Shown: positions 50,108 through 59,767, counted from the stretch's first letter. The stretch: DNA of 64,000 nucleotides from Paracoccus fontiphilus (GCF_017356265.1 NZ_JAFNAW010000004.1:1-64000), one strand, 5' to 3'. The notes: a model not told the origin generated them from the sequence alone. Numbers and translations: made by a program.

Positions 50108-51565
50108 ATGACCCCGACGCGCGCAGGCGACCCCGGCTACAATCCCTGGCTTGCCACCGTGCTGCTGCTGCTGGGCAACTTCATGAACCTGATCGATGTC
50201 AGCATCGTCAACGTGGCGCTGCCCTCGATTCAGCGCAACCTCGGCGCGACCGCCGCCCAGATCGAGTGGGTGTCCGCCGCCTATGTGCTGGCCTTTGCCG
50301 CCGGGCTGCTGCCCTTCGGACGCTTCGGCGACAAGTTCGGGCGCAAGCGGCTGTTCCTGATGGGCGTGGGGCTGTTCACGCTGGCATCCGCCTTGTGCGG
50401 GTTCGCGCAGACCATGCCCATGCTGATCTGGTCGCGCGCGCTGCAGGGGATCGGCGGCGCGATGATGGTGCCGCAGGTCATGGCGATCATGCACGTGATG
50501 TTTCCCCCCGAACAGAAGGCGCGCGCCTTTGCGCTGGCAGGCGTGGTCGCAAGCCTGGGCGCGGTGACGGGGCCGCTGCTGGGCGGGGCGTTGATCACCG
50601 GCAACATCGCGGGGCTCGACTGGCGGCCGATCTTCCTCGTGAACCTGCCGGTCGGGCTGTTCGTGATCGCGGCGGGCCTGCGCTGGATTCCCAAGCTGTC
50701 GTCCGACCGGCGCATGGCGATCGACTGGATCGGCATCGCGCTGTTTTCCGCCGCCGTCCTGCTGATCGTCCTGCCGGTGATCGAGGGCGCGCTGCTGGGC
50801 TGGCCCTGGTGGTGCGTGGCGATGCTGGCTGCAGCCCTGCCGGTCGGCGCGCTGTTCGTGCAACGGCAGGTGGCGTTGTCGCGCCAGGGGCGCGCGCAAC
50901 TGCTGCCCGTCACCCTGATGCGGAACTGGGGCTTCCTATCGGGCGTGGCCATGGTGATGCTGCATTTCTCGGCCATACCGGGGATGTTCCTGGTGCTGGC
51001 GATCTATCTGCAGACCGGCTTCGGCCTTGACCCAATGCAGTCGGGCATCGCCACGGCGCCGTTTCCGCTGGGCATCATGCTGGGCAGCTACATCACCGGC
51101 CGCTTCGGCACCAGGTGGCTGTCGCCGCGGATGGCCATCGGCGTGTCGATCCTGCTGGGCGGGATGATCTTCCTGCGCCACGCCACGGGGCACCCGCCGC
51201 AAGCCTTCAGCGCGCTGTCGCTGGCGGCACCCCTGGCAATCTGCGGCTTCGGGATGGGACTGACCATCTCTCCGCTGTTCCAGTCCGTCCTGCAGGCGGT
51301 GCCGGGCCATGATGCGGGCGCAGGATCGGGGGCGATGCAGGCCTTCCAGCAGGTCGGTGCGGCCGTCGGGATCGCGGTCGTGTCCAGCCTGTTCTTTGTC
51401 CGGCTGCACGGGCAGGGCGGAGATGATTATGCCGGGGCCATGTCCCATGCGCTGGTTTATCAGGTCGGCGCGTTCACGGCGATCCTGGTCGTCCTTGCGC
51501 TGCGAGGAGCCTTGCGCGGCAAGGCCGATCCCTTGCCGCGCCGTGAAAGCGTCAGTGGACGCTGA
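50108..51565 (+). CDS. MFS drug-type exporter, DHA2 family
   Basis: A 485-residue transporter with about 14 transmembrane helices. The first helix carries LLGNFMNLIDVSIVNVALP, the family motif D1 of EmrB/QacA proteins, and GRFGDKFGRKRLF near 78 is motif A between helices 2 and 3. LVASLGAVTGPLLGGALI-like sequence (here VVASLGAVTGPLLGG) near 155 is motif C of antiporters. No adaptor gene is adjacent, so it may work alone in the inner membrane. The ATG at 50108 is 43 bases after the sulfurylase-like gene; its stop overlaps the convergent DUF1150 gene by 14 bases. Confidence 0.9.
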   Translation: MTPTRAGDPGYNPWLATVLLLLGNFMNLIDVSIVNVALPSIQRNLGATAAQIEWVSAAYVLAFAAGLLPFGRFGDKFGRKRLFLMGVGLFTLASALCGFAQTMPMLIWSRALQGIGGAMMVPQVMAIMHVMFPPEQKARAFALAGVVASLGAVTGPLLGGALITGNIAGLDWRPIFLVNLPVGLFVIAAGLRWIPKLSSDRRMAIDWIGIALFSAAVLLIVLPVIEGALLGWPWWCVAMLAAALPVGALFVQRQVALSRQGRAQLLPVTLMRNWGFLSGVAMVMLHFSAIPGMFLVLAIYLQTGFGLDPMQSGIATAPFPLGIMLGSYITGRFGTRWLSPRMAIGVSILLGGMIFLRHATGHPPQAFSALSLAAPLAICGFGMGLTISPLFQSVLQAVPGHDAGAGSGAMQAFQQVGAAVGIAVVSSLFFVRLHGQGGDDYAGAMSHALVYQVGAFTAILVVLALRGALRGKADPLPRRESVSGR

Positions 51566-51779
51566 CGGGCGTCAGTTCGTTCTGGCGCGCCAGCATGAAG
51601 GCCAGCGACCGGTCCTTGACAAGCGCCAGGCGTTCGCCATCGGTGTCGTGGACGGCATACATGCTTTCAACGCCCGGCAGTTGCTGGCGGATTTCCTGCG
51701 GCAGGGTGCGGGTCTCGACCTGCCGGATATAGACTGTCTTTTCGGCGTCGATGCCGCCGAAATCGAATTTGGTATCCAT
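51552..51779 (-). CDS. DUF1150 protein
   Basis: A 75-residue cytoplasmic protein of the DUF1150 family, common in alphaproteobacteria and usually found with a small heat-shock protein, as here. YIRQVETRTLPQEIRQQLPG and the later LALVKDRSLAFMLARQNEL are family-typical. It follows hsp20 by 11 bases, so it probably shares that gene's promoter. Function is unknown; the arrangement suggests a partner in proteostasis. Confidence 0.92.
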   Translation of the reverse strand: MDTKFDFGGIDAEKTVYIRQVETRTLPQEIRQQLPGVESMYAVHDTDGERLALVKDRSLAFMLARQNELTPVSVH

Positions 51780-51790
51780 GATGATCCCCT

Positions 51791-52201
51791 TTACTTGCGG
51801 CTGATCGGAATGGTCTGGACGACCTGCTGCGGACGTTCGCGGCGAAGGTCCACATGCAGCAGCCCGTTTTCGATCTGCGCGCCCACGACCTCGACCCCGT
51901 CGGCCAGAACGAAACTGCGCTGGAACGCGCGCGAGGCGATGCCCCGGTGCAGGAACACGCGCCCGGTATCGGGCTCGGCCTGGCGGCCGCGGATGACAAG
52001 CTGCCGGTCCTCGGTCGTGACCGACAGGTCGGCTTCGGAAAAACCGGCCACGGCCAGCGTGATGCGGAAGCCGTCGGGCGCGATATGCTCGATGTTGAAA
52101 GGCGGATAGCCCTCGGCGCCCTTGGCGGCGCGTTCTGCCAAACGCTCCAGCTGGTCGAAACCCAGCAGGTAGGGGTGCGCCCCCAGCGAAATCTTCGTCA
52201 T
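51791..52201 (-). CDS. Hsp20-family small heat-shock protein
   Basis: A 136-residue holdase that binds unfolding proteins. The alpha-crystallin domain runs from YPPFNIEHIAPDGFRITLAV, with LVIRGRQ near 92 and ENGLLHVDLRRE near 123, ending at a short tail with TIPISRK that provides the I-x-I docking motif (IPI). The N-terminal 30 residues (PYLLGFDQLERLAER) match the usual start. The open frame runs on upstream, but the ATG at 52201 gives the family length. A TATAAT promoter lies about 60 bases upstream. Confidence 0.94.
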   Translation of the reverse strand: MTKISLGAHPYLLGFDQLERLAERAAKGAEGYPPFNIEHIAPDGFRITLAVAGFSEADLSVTTEDRQLVIRGRQAEPDTGRVFLHRGIASRAFQRSFVLADGVEVVGAQIENGLLHVDLRRERPQQVVQTIPISRK

Positions 52202-52261
52202 CTCAGCCCTCTGCCCATGAAGCGACTGCATGGCGGGCCCCGATCCGGCAACCCGTTGACG

Positions 52262-52293
52262 ATTATATGTGGGGTGGTGACGCCCAGCGCAAG
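52262..52293 (-). promoter_or_regulatory. Candidate promoter of hsp20
   Basis: On the minus strand CTTG (52293-52290) is followed by GCGTCACCACCCCACA and a perfect TATAAT at 52267-52262. The CTTG ... CCCCACAT arrangement is reminiscent of an RpoH promoter, while TATAAT is the vegetative -10 sequence. It is 60 bases before the hsp20 start. Confidence 0.45.
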
Positions 52294-52405
52294 ATGCGGT
52301 GCGGACACGGGAATATTCCGTTAACCACGCGTTCCTGTTAACACCGCCGACAAGACGCGCTATGATGCTGGAAACAGGGTCAAACGTCCCACCGGGCAAA
52401 GCCAG

Positions 52406-52624
52406 ATGAACATGCACCACGAGATGTCCCACGACGATATCGCCCGCGCGCGACTGGCGGCCCTGCGGTGCGAGCATCGCGACCTTGACGAGGCGATCGC
52501 GGCCTTGTCGGCGCAGCAGCTTACGTCCTCGCTCGCGCTGCAGCGGCTGAAAAAGCAGAAGCTGGTCCTCAAGGACCAGATCGCCCGGCTCGAGGATGAG
52601 ATCACTCCCGACATCATCGCCTGA
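52406..52624 (+). CDS. YdcH family protein (DUF465)
   Basis: A 72-residue small protein of the YdcH family. It is almost entirely helical, with the family pattern ARLAALRCEHRDLDEAIAAL followed by LQRLKKQKLVLKDQIARLED, likely a helical hairpin. Function is unknown, though such proteins are widespread in proteobacteria. It lies directly before purE, 54 bases apart, and divergent from hsp20. Confidence 0.9.
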   Translation: MNMHHEMSHDDIARARLAALRCEHRDLDEAIAALSAQQLTSSLALQRLKKQKLVLKDQIARLEDEITPDIIA

Positions 52625-52678
52625 TTGCGGGCCTGCGCCCCGCGCGCTATTGCGGGCGCAAGCAATCGGGGAACGGCG

Positions 52679-53164
52679 ATGGACAAACCGGTCGGGATCA
52701 TCATGGGCAGCCAGTCCGACTGGCCCACCATGCGCGAGGCCGCAGCGATACTGGACGAACTGGGGGTGGGCTACGAGGCGCGGATCGTCAGCGCCCATCG
52801 CACGCCCGACCGGTTGTGGGACTATGGCAAGACCGCCGTGTCGCGCGGCCTGAAGGTCATCATCGCGGGCGCGGGCGGCGCGGCGCATCTGCCGGGCATG
52901 ATGGCGTCGAAGACCCGCGTGCCGGTGATCGGCGTGCCGGTGCAGACCAAGGCGCTGTCCGGGGTCGATTCCCTTTATTCCATCCTGCAGATGCCCAAGG
53001 GCTATCCCGTGGCCACCATGGCCATCGGCGCGGCAGGCGCCGCCAATGCCGGGCTGATGGCGGCAGGTATCCTGGCCATCAGCGATCCCGCCTTGGCCGA
53101 ACGCCTGAACGCCTGGCGCCAGGCCTTGTCCGACTCGATCCCTCAGGAGCCGCGCGATGAATGA
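52679..53164 (+). CDS. purE: N5-carboxyaminoimidazole ribonucleotide mutase
   Basis: A 161-residue enzyme of purine synthesis that moves the carboxyl group from N5-CAIR to form CAIR. The family starts with [13 protein letters not shown] near residue 6, with active-site His in SAHRTPDRL near 39 and [16 protein letters not shown] near 62. The C-terminal [16 protein letters not shown] is conserved. It overlaps purK by eight bases, giving a purEK operon that continues into a Nudix gene. Confidence 0.97.
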   Translation: MDKPVGIIMGSQSDWPTMREAAAILDELGVGYEARIVSAHRTPDRLWDYGKTAVSRGLKVIIAGAGGAAHLPGMMASKTRVPVIGVPVQTKALSGVDSLYSILQMPKGYPVATMAIGAAGAANAGLMAAGILAISDPALAERLNAWRQALSDSIPQEPRDE

Positions 53165-54191
53165 CGTCCAGACGATCGGCATCCTGGGCGGCGGCCAGTT
53201 GGGCCGGATGCTGTCCGTCGCCGCCAGCCGCCTTGGCCTGCGCTGCCACATCTTCGAGCCCGGCGCCGCGCCCGCAGGCGACGTGGCCTGGCGGCTGACG
53301 ACCGCGCCCTATGAGGACGTCGACGCCCTGCGTGCCTTCGCCGAAAGCGTGGACGTGATCACCTATGAATTCGAGAACGTGCCGACCTCGGCCCTGGACC
53401 TGCTGGAATCGATCCGGCCGATCCGCCCGAACCGCCGCGCGCTGGCGGTGTCGCAGGACCGGCTGGCTGAAAAGACCTTCCTGAATGACATCGGCCTGGC
53501 GACCGCGCCCTTCGCCGATGTGCCGTCCGAATCCGACCTGGACGCCGCCATCGCAGCCATCGGCCGTCCCTCGATCCTGAAAACCCGGCGGATGGGCTAC
53601 GACGGCAAGGGGCAGGTCCGCATCGGCGACGGCCCGGCCGAATGGACCGGTGCGCCCTCCGTCCTGGAAGGCTTCGTCGATTTCAGCGCCGAGATCAGCG
53701 TCATCATCGCGCGCGGCGCCGACGGTCAGGTCGCGGCCTTCGACCCCGGCCTGAACGTCCACCGCGACGGCATCCTGCGCACCACCACCGTGCCCTGCGG
53801 ACTGCCCTCCAAGACCACGACCGACGCCGTGCTGATCGCCGCGCGGATCGCCAACGCGCTGGACTACATCGGCGTCATGGGGGTCGAACTGTTCTTCACC
53901 CCGCAAGGCCTGATCGTGAACGAGATCGCCCCCCGCGTCCACAATTCGGGCCACTGGACGCAGGCGGGTTGCGCCGTGGACCAGTTCGAACAGCATATCC
54001 GTGCGGTCGCCGGCCTGCCGCTTGGCGACGGCAAGCGCTACGCCGCCGTGGCGATGGAAAACCTGATCGGCGACGACCTGGATCGGGTGCCGGACCTGCT
54101 CAGGACGCCGAACGTGCAGGTCCATCTCTACGGCAAGGGCACGCCGCGTCCGGGACGCAAGATGGGCCATGTCAACCGGATCACCGGATGA
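53157..54191 (+). CDS. purK: N5-carboxyaminoimidazole ribonucleotide synthase
   Basis: A 344-residue ATP-grasp enzyme that makes N5-CAIR from AIR, bicarbonate and ATP, feeding Pur[21 protein letters not shown] near residue 7 is the N-terminal nucleotide motif; [15 protein letters not shown] near 145 is the ATP-grasp loop; and [18 protein letters not shown] near 260 holds the metal/phosphate residues. It overlaps purE by eight bases and its stop overlaps the Nudix start as ATGA. Confidence 0.97.
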   Translation: MNDVQTIGILGGGQLGRMLSVAASRLGLRCHIFEPGAAPAGDVAWRLTTAPYEDVDALRAFAESVDVITYEFENVPTSALDLLESIRPIRPNRRALAVSQDRLAEKTFLNDIGLATAPFADVPSESDLDAAIAAIGRPSILKTRRMGYDGKGQVRIGDGPAEWTGAPSVLEGFVDFSAEISVIIARGADGQVAAFDPGLNVHRDGILRTTTVPCGLPSKTTTDAVLIAARIANALDYIGVMGVELFFTPQGLIVNEIAPRVHNSGHWTQAGCAVDQFEQHIRAVAGLPLGDGKRYAAVAMENLIGDDLDRVPDLLRTPNVQVHLYGKGTPRPGRKMGHVNRITG

Positions 54192-54634
54192 CGCTGGCTC
54201 GGCCCCGGCTGGCCGTCCGCGCGGCGATCCTGCGCGACGACCGGCTGCTGATGGTCAACGCCTATCCCGGCCGGCAGTCGGATCTCTGGTGCCTGCCCGG
54301 CGGCGGGGTCGAACCCGGCCAGTCCCTGCCCGAAAACCTGATCCGCGAGGTGGCCGAGGAAACCGGCCTGGCGATCACCGTCAGCGCTCCGATCCTGGTG
54401 AACGAATTCCACGATCCCGAACGCGGCTTCCATCAGGTCGAGATCATCTTCCGCGCCTCGCTGAATGGCGACGTCGGGATCATCCTCGAAGACCCCGAAG
54501 GCGTCGTGAACCGCTTTTGCTGGGCCCGACGCGCTGAACTGGCCAGGCTGCGCCACAAGCCAGCCATGCTGGCCCGCGCCGTCTGGGGTCCGCACGCCGC
54601 CTGGTACGATCCGCTGGAGCGGGTCGTAGGCTAG
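54188..54634 (+). CDS. Nudix hydrolase
   Basis: A 148-residue pyrophosphohydrolase. The Nudix box GGGVEPGQSLPENLIREVAE with ETGLAI lies at residues about 38-63 and has all metal-binding glutamates. The substrate is unclear; a nucleoside diphosphate derivative is likely. It is coupled to purK by a 4-base overlap. The repeat element copy C follows between this gene and the convergent purF. Confidence 0.92.
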   Translation: MTLARPRLAVRAAILRDDRLLMVNAYPGRQSDLWCLPGGGVEPGQSLPENLIREVAEETGLAITVSAPILVNEFHDPERGFHQVEIIFRASLNGDVGIILEDPEGVVNRFCWARRAELARLRHKPAMLARAVWGPHAAWYDPLERVVG

Positions 54635-54636
54635 CT

Positions 54637-54685
54637 TTCATCTTGGCTCAAATATCCTCGGGGGTCCGGGGGCGAAGCGCCCCGG
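54637..54685 (-). repeat. 3' hairpin-tail element, copy C
   Basis: Read on the minus strand, a CCGGGGCGC / GCGCCCCCGG-type hairpin is followed by ACCCCCGAGGATATTTGAGC and CAAGATGAA. It begins one base after the purF stop. It lies between two convergent genes and could end transcription from both sides, but the polarity matches purF. Confidence 0.8.
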
Positions 54686-54686
54686 C

Positions 54687-56177
54687 TTACTCCGCCGCCT
54701 CGTTCATCGCCGTTTCCGACCCCGCCTTCATGCGGAAGCCCCGCTCCAGCTGGTCGAACGGCGCCACGGGATAATCGCCCGAGAAGCAGGCGTCGCAGTA
54801 TTGCGGGCAGGACTTGTTGCGTCCCTGCGCCTCGCCCACGGCGCGGTAAAGACCGTCAAGCGACACGAAGGCCAGCGAATCGACGCCGATCCAGTCGCGC
54901 ATCTCCTCGGTCGTCATCTGCGCCGCCAGCAGCTTGTCACGGTCGGGCGTGTCCACGCCATAGAAGCAGGGCCAGGCGGTGGGCGGCGAGGCGATGCGGA
55001 AATGCACGGCGGCCGCACCCGCGTCCAGGATCATGTCCTTGATCTTGCGCGACGTGGTGCCGCGCACCACGCTGTCGTCCACCAGCACCACGCGCTTGCC
55101 CGCGATCAGCGACCGGTTGACGTTCAGCTTCAACCGCACGCCCATGTTGCGGATCTGCTCGGTCGGCTCGATGAAGGTGCGGCCCATGTACTGGTTGCGG
55201 ATGATCCCCATGCCATAGGGGATGCCCGATTCCTGGGCGAAACCGATGGCCGCAGGCGTGCCGCTGTCGGGGACGGGGCAGACGAGATCCGCCTCGATGG
55301 GTGCCTCGCGGGCCAGTTCCACGCCGATCTGGCGACGGGTTTCATAAACCGAGCGCCCGCCGATGATCGAATCGGGGCGCGAGAAATAGACATGCTCGAA
55401 GATGCAGAACCGCCCTTTCGACGGACCGAAGGGCCGCGACGACTCGACCTCTCCGCGAGAGATCACCACCATCTCGCCAGGATCGATCTCGCGCACGAAG
55501 TCGGCGCCGATGATGTCCAGCGCACAGGTTTCCGAAGCCAGCACGAAACCTTCGTCGCCCACCTTGCCCAGGACCAGCGGACGCACGCCCAAGGGGTCGC
55601 GCACGCCGATCAGCTTGGTCCGCGTCATGGCGATGACGGAAAACGCGCCTTCGATCCGGCGCAGGGCGTCCTTCATCCGTTCCGGTATGTTGCGCTGGAT
55701 GGACCGAGCCATCAGGTGGATGATGCATTCGCTGTCCGAGGACGACTGGAAGATCGAGCCGCGCTCGATCAACTCGCGGCGCAGGGCTGCCGCGTTGGTA
55801 ATGTTGCCGTTATGGGCGATGGCGCAGCCGCCCATGTGGAATTCGCCGAAGAACGGCTGCACGTCCCGGATGGCGGTCGCAGCCTTGGTCCCGGCGGTGG
55901 AGTAGCGGACGTGCCCGATGGCCAGCGGCCCGGGCAGGGTGGCCATCACCTCGGCCTTGGTGAAGTTGTCGCGGACATAGCCGAAGCGGTGCGCGCTGTT
56001 GAAGCCGTGCTCGGGGTCGTGGGCGACGATGCCTCCGGCCTCTTGCCCGCGATGCTGAAGCGCATGGAGGCCCAAGGCCACGAAGTTCGAAGCGTCGACC
56101 ACGCCGATCGCACCGAAAATGCCGCATTCTTCGTGCAAACGGTCCGAATCGAACGGGTGGGCCAGGAATGGTTGCAT
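54687..56177 (-). CDS. purF: Amidophosphoribosyltransferase
   Basis: A 496-residue enzyme that starts purine synthesis, making phosphoribosylamine from PRPP and glutamine. The ATG at 56177 leaves a short propeptide before Cys-Gly-Ile-Phe-Gly (HEECGIFGAIG); the Cys becomes the N-terminal glutaminase nucleophile after processing. HRGQEAGGIV near 47 and the PRPP motif VVLVDDSVVRGTTS near 357 are present. Length fits the proteobacterial type. It follows cvpA by 137 bases. Confidence 0.97.
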   Translation of the reverse strand: MQPFLAHPFDSDRLHEECGIFGAIGVVDASNFVALGLHALQHRGQEAGGIVAHDPEHGFNSAHRFGYVRDNFTKAEVMATLPGPLAIGHVRYSTAGTKAATAIRDVQPFFGEFHMGGCAIAHNGNITNAAALRRELIERGSIFQSSSDSECIIHLMARSIQRNIPERMKDALRRIEGAFSVIAMTRTKLIGVRDPLGVRPLVLGKVGDEGFVLASETCALDIIGADFVREIDPGEMVVISRGEVESSRPFGPSKGRFCIFEHVYFSRPDSIIGGRSVYETRRQIGVELAREAPIEADLVCPVPDSGTPAAIGFAQESGIPYGMGIIRNQYMGRTFIEPTEQIRNMGVRLKLNVNRSLIAGKRVVLVDDSVVRGTTSRKIKDMILDAGAAAVHFRIASPPTAWPCFYGVDTPDRDKLLAAQMTTEEMRDWIGVDSLAFVSLDGLYRAVGEAQGRNKSCPQYCDACFSGDYPVAPFDQLERGFRMKAGSETAMNEAAE

Positions 56178-56241
56178 CGTGGCGTCCTGAATGGCTGTGG
56201 GGCTGTCCCGCGCTATGTAGTGCGGGTGCGCCATAAAGTCA

Positions 56242-56272
56242 CGCCCCCGTGCGGCGGCGGGGGCGGTTTTTC
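56242..56272 (+). terminator. Plus-strand terminator-like hairpin before purF
   Basis: CGCCCCC (56242-56248) pairs with GGGGGCG (56259-56265), followed by GTTTTTCG on the plus strand, a terminator in the direction opposite to radA-cvpA-purF. No plus-strand gene precedes it. On the minus strand it is a 7-bp hairpin within the cvpA-purF gap without a T-run. Confidence 0.4.
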
Positions 56273-56314
56273 GTCACTTAAACGTCATGGCAAGGCAGCC
56301 ATGCCGCGAAGGCA

Positions 56315-56911
56315 TCAGTTCGCGGCAGGCGGCGTTTCCTGGGCTGACGGCGCGGCAGTCGCCGTGCAGCCCGCGACCATCTGTTCATAGCGGCTGACGA
56401 TCCAACCCGGTGCGTCGTCGGGAACCTGGCTGTCCAGCTGGCCGCGCATCCGCTCGAACACCTGGGCGCTGCGGCTGTTTTCCACCACCGCAACCTGTTG
56501 GCTTGTCATCACGCGGTCATAAACGATGAAGGCGATGGCCACCAGCAGGATGCCGCGCGCCACCCCGAACAGGAAGCCCATGCCCTGATCCACCCCGCCA
56601 AGTGCCGACCGCTGCACGACCGACGAGAACAAGGGGGTGATTATCGAGAAGACCACGAGCGCCAGCGCGAAGACCACGGCGAAGCCCGCGATGGTGGCCA
56701 GTTCGCAACTGTCGCCCAGGAAACGGTCCAGCACCGGAAGCTGTGCGATCAAGGGTCGCATGGCGGCGGCGAAGATGAAGGCCAGGATGGCCGCGCCGAT
56801 CCAGCCCAGGATCGCCAGCGATTCGCGCACGAAGCCGCGCGACCAGGCCAGGATGGCCGAAAGGATGATGCCCGCAGCCACTACCGCGTCGATAACTGTG
56901 AACCCGTCCAT
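56315..56911 (-). CDS. cvpA: CvpA family membrane protein
   Basis: A 198-residue protein with four hydrophobic helices in its first 130 residues. FTVIDAVVAAGIILSAILAW and RGFVRESLAILGWIGAAILA are typical of CvpA, as is its place before purF, a very conserved pairing. Known for colicin V production in E. coli and linked to envelope integrity. The Ala/Pro-rich C-terminus varies. It lies 42 bases after radA on the same strand. Confidence 0.93.
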   Translation of the reverse strand: MDGFTVIDAVVAAGIILSAILAWSRGFVRESLAILGWIGAAILAFIFAAAMRPLIAQLPVLDRFLGDSCELATIAGFAVVFALALVVFSIITPLFSSVVQRSALGGVDQGMGFLFGVARGILLVAIAFIVYDRVMTSQQVAVVENSRSAQVFERMRGQLDSQVPDDAPGWIVSRYEQMVAGCTATAAPSAQETPPAAN

Positions 56912-56953
56912 GGAACTGCCCCTTGCGCCGGTTATGTTGTCGTTTCAGGCACT

Positions 56954-58330
56954 TCAGCCGGCGCCGAAGACCTCGCCCACGAATCCCGTCAGGTCGGCGA
57001 TGCGGCTGATCCCCATGCCGCCCCGATCCTGTCCCGTGCCCTCGACCTTCTGGCTGTCGGGCAAAATCGCCTGTGAAAAACCAAGTTTCTGCGCTTCTTT
57101 CAACCTGTTTTCGGCCTGCGCGACGGGGCGCAGCGCGCCCGACAGGCTGATTTCGCCGAACAGCACGGCCTCGGGCGGCAGGGCGCTGTCTTCGCGCGCC
57201 GACAGCAGCGCGCCCGCGATGGCCAGATCGGCGGCGGGTTCGTTGACCCGCATCCCGCCCGCGACGTTCAGGAACACGTCCAGGCCCGCGAACGGAATGC
57301 CGCAGCGCGCCTCCAGCACCGCCAGGATCGTGCTGACCCGGCCGCTGTCGAGGCCCACGACCGTGCGTCGCGGCGAAGCCAGCGTGGAGGGCGCCACAAG
57401 CGCCTGCACCTCGGTCAGCACGGGGCGCGTTCCCTCGATGCCGGCGAAGACGGCGCTGCCGGGGACCGGCTGGCCGCGTTCGGACAGGAACAGGGCCGAG
57501 GGGTTGGCGACCTCGGCCAGGCCGCTGCCGGTCATCTCGAAGACGCCGATCTCGTCCGCCGGGCCGAAGCGGTTCTTGACCGACCGCAGGATGCGGAACT
57601 GGTGGCCCCGCTCGCCCTCGAAATAGATGACGGTATCGACCATGTGTTCGACCACACGGGGGCCGGCGATCTGGCCTTCCTTGGTCACGTGGCCCACCAG
57701 GAAGATCGCCACCCCCTTGCGCTTGGCGAAGGTCACAAGCTCATGCGCGGCGGCGCGGACCTGGGCCACGCTGCCGGGCGCGGCCTCGACCTGGTCGGAC
57801 CAGAGCGTCTGGACGGAATCGATGATCGCCAGGTCCGGCCGTTCGTTGTCCAGCGTGGTCAGGATGTCGCGCAGGTTCGTTTCGGCCCCCAGCCGGACCG
57901 GCGCATCCGCCAGCCCCAGCCGCTGCGCCCGCATCCGCACCTGGGCGCTGGCCTCCTCGCCGCTGATGTAGACGGCGTTCGCGCCGCGCCGGGCAAAGGC
58001 CGCCGCGCCCTGCAGCAGCAGCGTGGACTTGCCGATGCCGGGATCGCCGCCGACCAGGATCGCGCTGCCCGGCACGAGGCCGCCGCCAAGGACGCGGTCC
58101 AGTTCCTCCATCGCCGACAGGCTGCGCGGGGGCGGGGGTTCGGTGGTGGCGAGGCTGGAGAGGGGAACCGCGCGGCCCTTGTGGGCGCCCAGGCCCCGGC
58201 CCGGACCCTGGGACAGGGGCGCTTCCTCGACGATGGTGTTCCAGGCGCCGCAGGCGTCGCAGCGCCCGGCCCATTTCTTGTGCGACGCGCCGCAGGCGGT
58301 GCAGGTGAAAGCATTGGTGGGTTTTGCCAT
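56954..58330 (-). CDS. radA: DNA repair protein RadA
   Basis: A 458-residue RecA-like ATPase that drives branch migration during recombination. The N-terminal zinc finger has two Cys pairs in CTACGASHKKWAGRCDACG, near residues 9-27. Walker A GDPGIGKSTLLLQ is near 93, and the KNRFGPADEIGVFEM segment near 250 contains the RadA signature. The C-terminal Lon-like domain is intact. It is the first gene of radA-cvpA-purF and is divergent from lolC. Confidence 0.97.
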   Translation of the reverse strand: MAKPTNAFTCTACGASHKKWAGRCDACGAWNTIVEEAPLSQGPGRGLGAHKGRAVPLSSLATTEPPPPRSLSAMEELDRVLGGGLVPGSAILVGGDPGIGKSTLLLQGAAAFARRGANAVYISGEEASAQVRMRAQRLGLADAPVRLGAETNLRDILTTLDNERPDLAIIDSVQTLWSDQVEAAPGSVAQVRAAAHELVTFAKRKGVAIFLVGHVTKEGQIAGPRVVEHMVDTVIYFEGERGHQFRILRSVKNRFGPADEIGVFEMTGSGLAEVANPSALFLSERGQPVPGSAVFAGIEGTRPVLTEVQALVAPSTLASPRRTVVGLDSGRVSTILAVLEARCGIPFAGLDVFLNVAGGMRVNEPAADLAIAGALLSAREDSALPPEAVLFGEISLSGALRPVAQAENRLKEAQKLGFSQAILPDSQKVEGTGQDRGGMGISRIADLTGFVGEVFGAG

Positions 58331-58465
58331 AACGGGTATGTGGCAGTTGGGGGCCGCCGTCGCAAGTTGGGTATTTGCGCAACGAAGAAGCCCTCACGGC
58401 TTTGTCGGGTTGATCTTTGGCAGAGCCCCGGTCAGGTTCTGCGCGCAAAATCAAGGCACATCCGC

Positions 58466-59767
58466 ATGGCCAGTCCCCGACCGTTCTCCCGCTACGAATT
58501 CATGATCGCCTGGCGATACCTGCGCGCCCGCCGGGCCGAGGGGGGCGTCAGCGTCATGACCTGGATCAGCCTGATCGGCATCGCGCTTGGCGTGATGGCG
58601 CTGATCGCGACCCTGGCCGTGCGGGCGGGCTTCCGGGCCGAGTTCGTGGACACGATCCTGGGCGCCAACGCCCATACGACCGTCTACATGGCGCCCCAGC
58701 GCATCAGCAACGAGTTCACGGATGACGTTTATGTCGTGCCCGGCCGGATCGCCGATTATGACGCGATGGCCGCCACGCTTGGTCAGGTTCCGGGCGTCAC
58801 CCGCACCGCGCCGGTCGTGCGCGGGCAGGTCATGGCGACCGCGAACGACAGCTCGAACGTGGCTGAGGTTTTCGGCGTAAGCCTCGAGGATCTGAAGGCA
58901 ATGCCGCGCATCGTTGACCCCGGGACGTCGGTCGGCAGTCTTGAGGACTTCGAGCGGGGCATTGCCATCGGCTCGGGCATAGCCCGCGAATTGGCCGTGG
59001 GCCTGGGCGACAAGATCCGCCTGATCGCCCCCGAGGGTGCGCGCACCGCCATCGGCACCACGCCGCGCGTGAAGGCCTACGAGGTGACATATATCTTCAG
59101 CGCCGGACGATACGACATCGACCGCACCCGCATCTACATGCCCATGGCCGAGGCGCAGTCCTACTTCAACCGCGAGGGCGTGGCCGACGAGATCGAGGTC
59201 TTCGTGACCGATCCCGAGCAGGTCGACGACTGGACGATGCCGCTGCTGCAGGCGGCGGGCGAGGGGGCGCAGGTCTGGAACTGGCGCGACTCCTCGGGGT
59301 CGTTCCTGGCGGCACTGGACATGGAGGATGACGTCATGTTCGTGATCCTGTCGGTCCTGGTGCTGATCGCGTCCATGAACATCACAAGCGGCCTGATCAT
59401 GCTGGTCAAGAACAAGGGCCGCGACATCGGCATCCTGCGCACCATGGGCCTGACGGAAGGGGCGGTGCTGCGGGTCTTCTTCCTTTGCGGGGCCTTCACC
59501 GGGGTCATCGGCACGGTCGCGGGGGTCATCCTGGGCGTGGCTCTTGCGCTGAACGTGGACAACATCATGGCGGCGCTGAACGCGCTGACCGGCGGCGGCG
59601 CCTGGCAGCCCGAGGTGCGCGGCATCTATCGCCTGCCGGCCGAACTGCGCGCCTGGGACATCTTCCGGGCCGTGGCGCTGTCGCTGTTCCTTTCCTTCGT
59701 CGTCACCATCTTTCCCGCGCGCCGTGCCGCGCGCATGAACCCGGTCGAGGCGCTGCGCTATGAGTGA
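58466..59767 (+). CDS. lolC: Lipoprotein-releasing ABC transporter permease (LolC/E)
   Basis: A 433-residue inner-membrane protein of the LolC/LolE group that, with LolD, releases outer-membrane lipoproteins from the inner membrane to Lol[24 protein letters not shown] start (here [19 protein letters not shown]) leads to the first helix; a periplasmic domain of about 220 residues follows, then three helices in an FtsX region with [20 protein letters not shown], here [18 protein letters not shown]. As in most alphaproteobacteria there is a single LolC/E gene. The ATG at 58466 is followed by overlap with lolD at its 3' end. Confidence 0.93.
   Translation: MASPRPFSRYEFMIAWRYLRARRAEGGVSVMTWISLIGIALGVMALIATLAVRAGFRAEFVDTILGANAHTTVYMAPQRISNEFTDDVYVVPGRIADYDAMAATLGQVPGVTRTAPVVRGQVMATANDSSNVAEVFGVSLEDLKAMPRIVDPGTSVGSLEDFERGIAIGSGIARELAVGLGDKIRLIAPEGARTAIGTTPRVKAYEVTYIFSAGRYDIDRTRIYMPMAEAQSYFNREGVADEIEVFVTDPEQVDDWTMPLLQAAGEGAQVWNWRDSSGSFLAALDMEDDVMFVILSVLVLIASMNITSGLIMLVKNKGRDIGILRTMGLTEGAVLRVFFLCGAFTGVIGTVAGVILGVALALNVDNIMAALNALTGGGAWQPEVRGIYRLPAELRAWDIFRAVALSLFLSFVVTIFPARRAARMNPVEALRYE

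Noticed and set aside
57602..58465. Long N-terminal extension of LolC
   Set aside because: Antisense to radA. The ATG at 58466 gives the family start directly before the first membrane helix.
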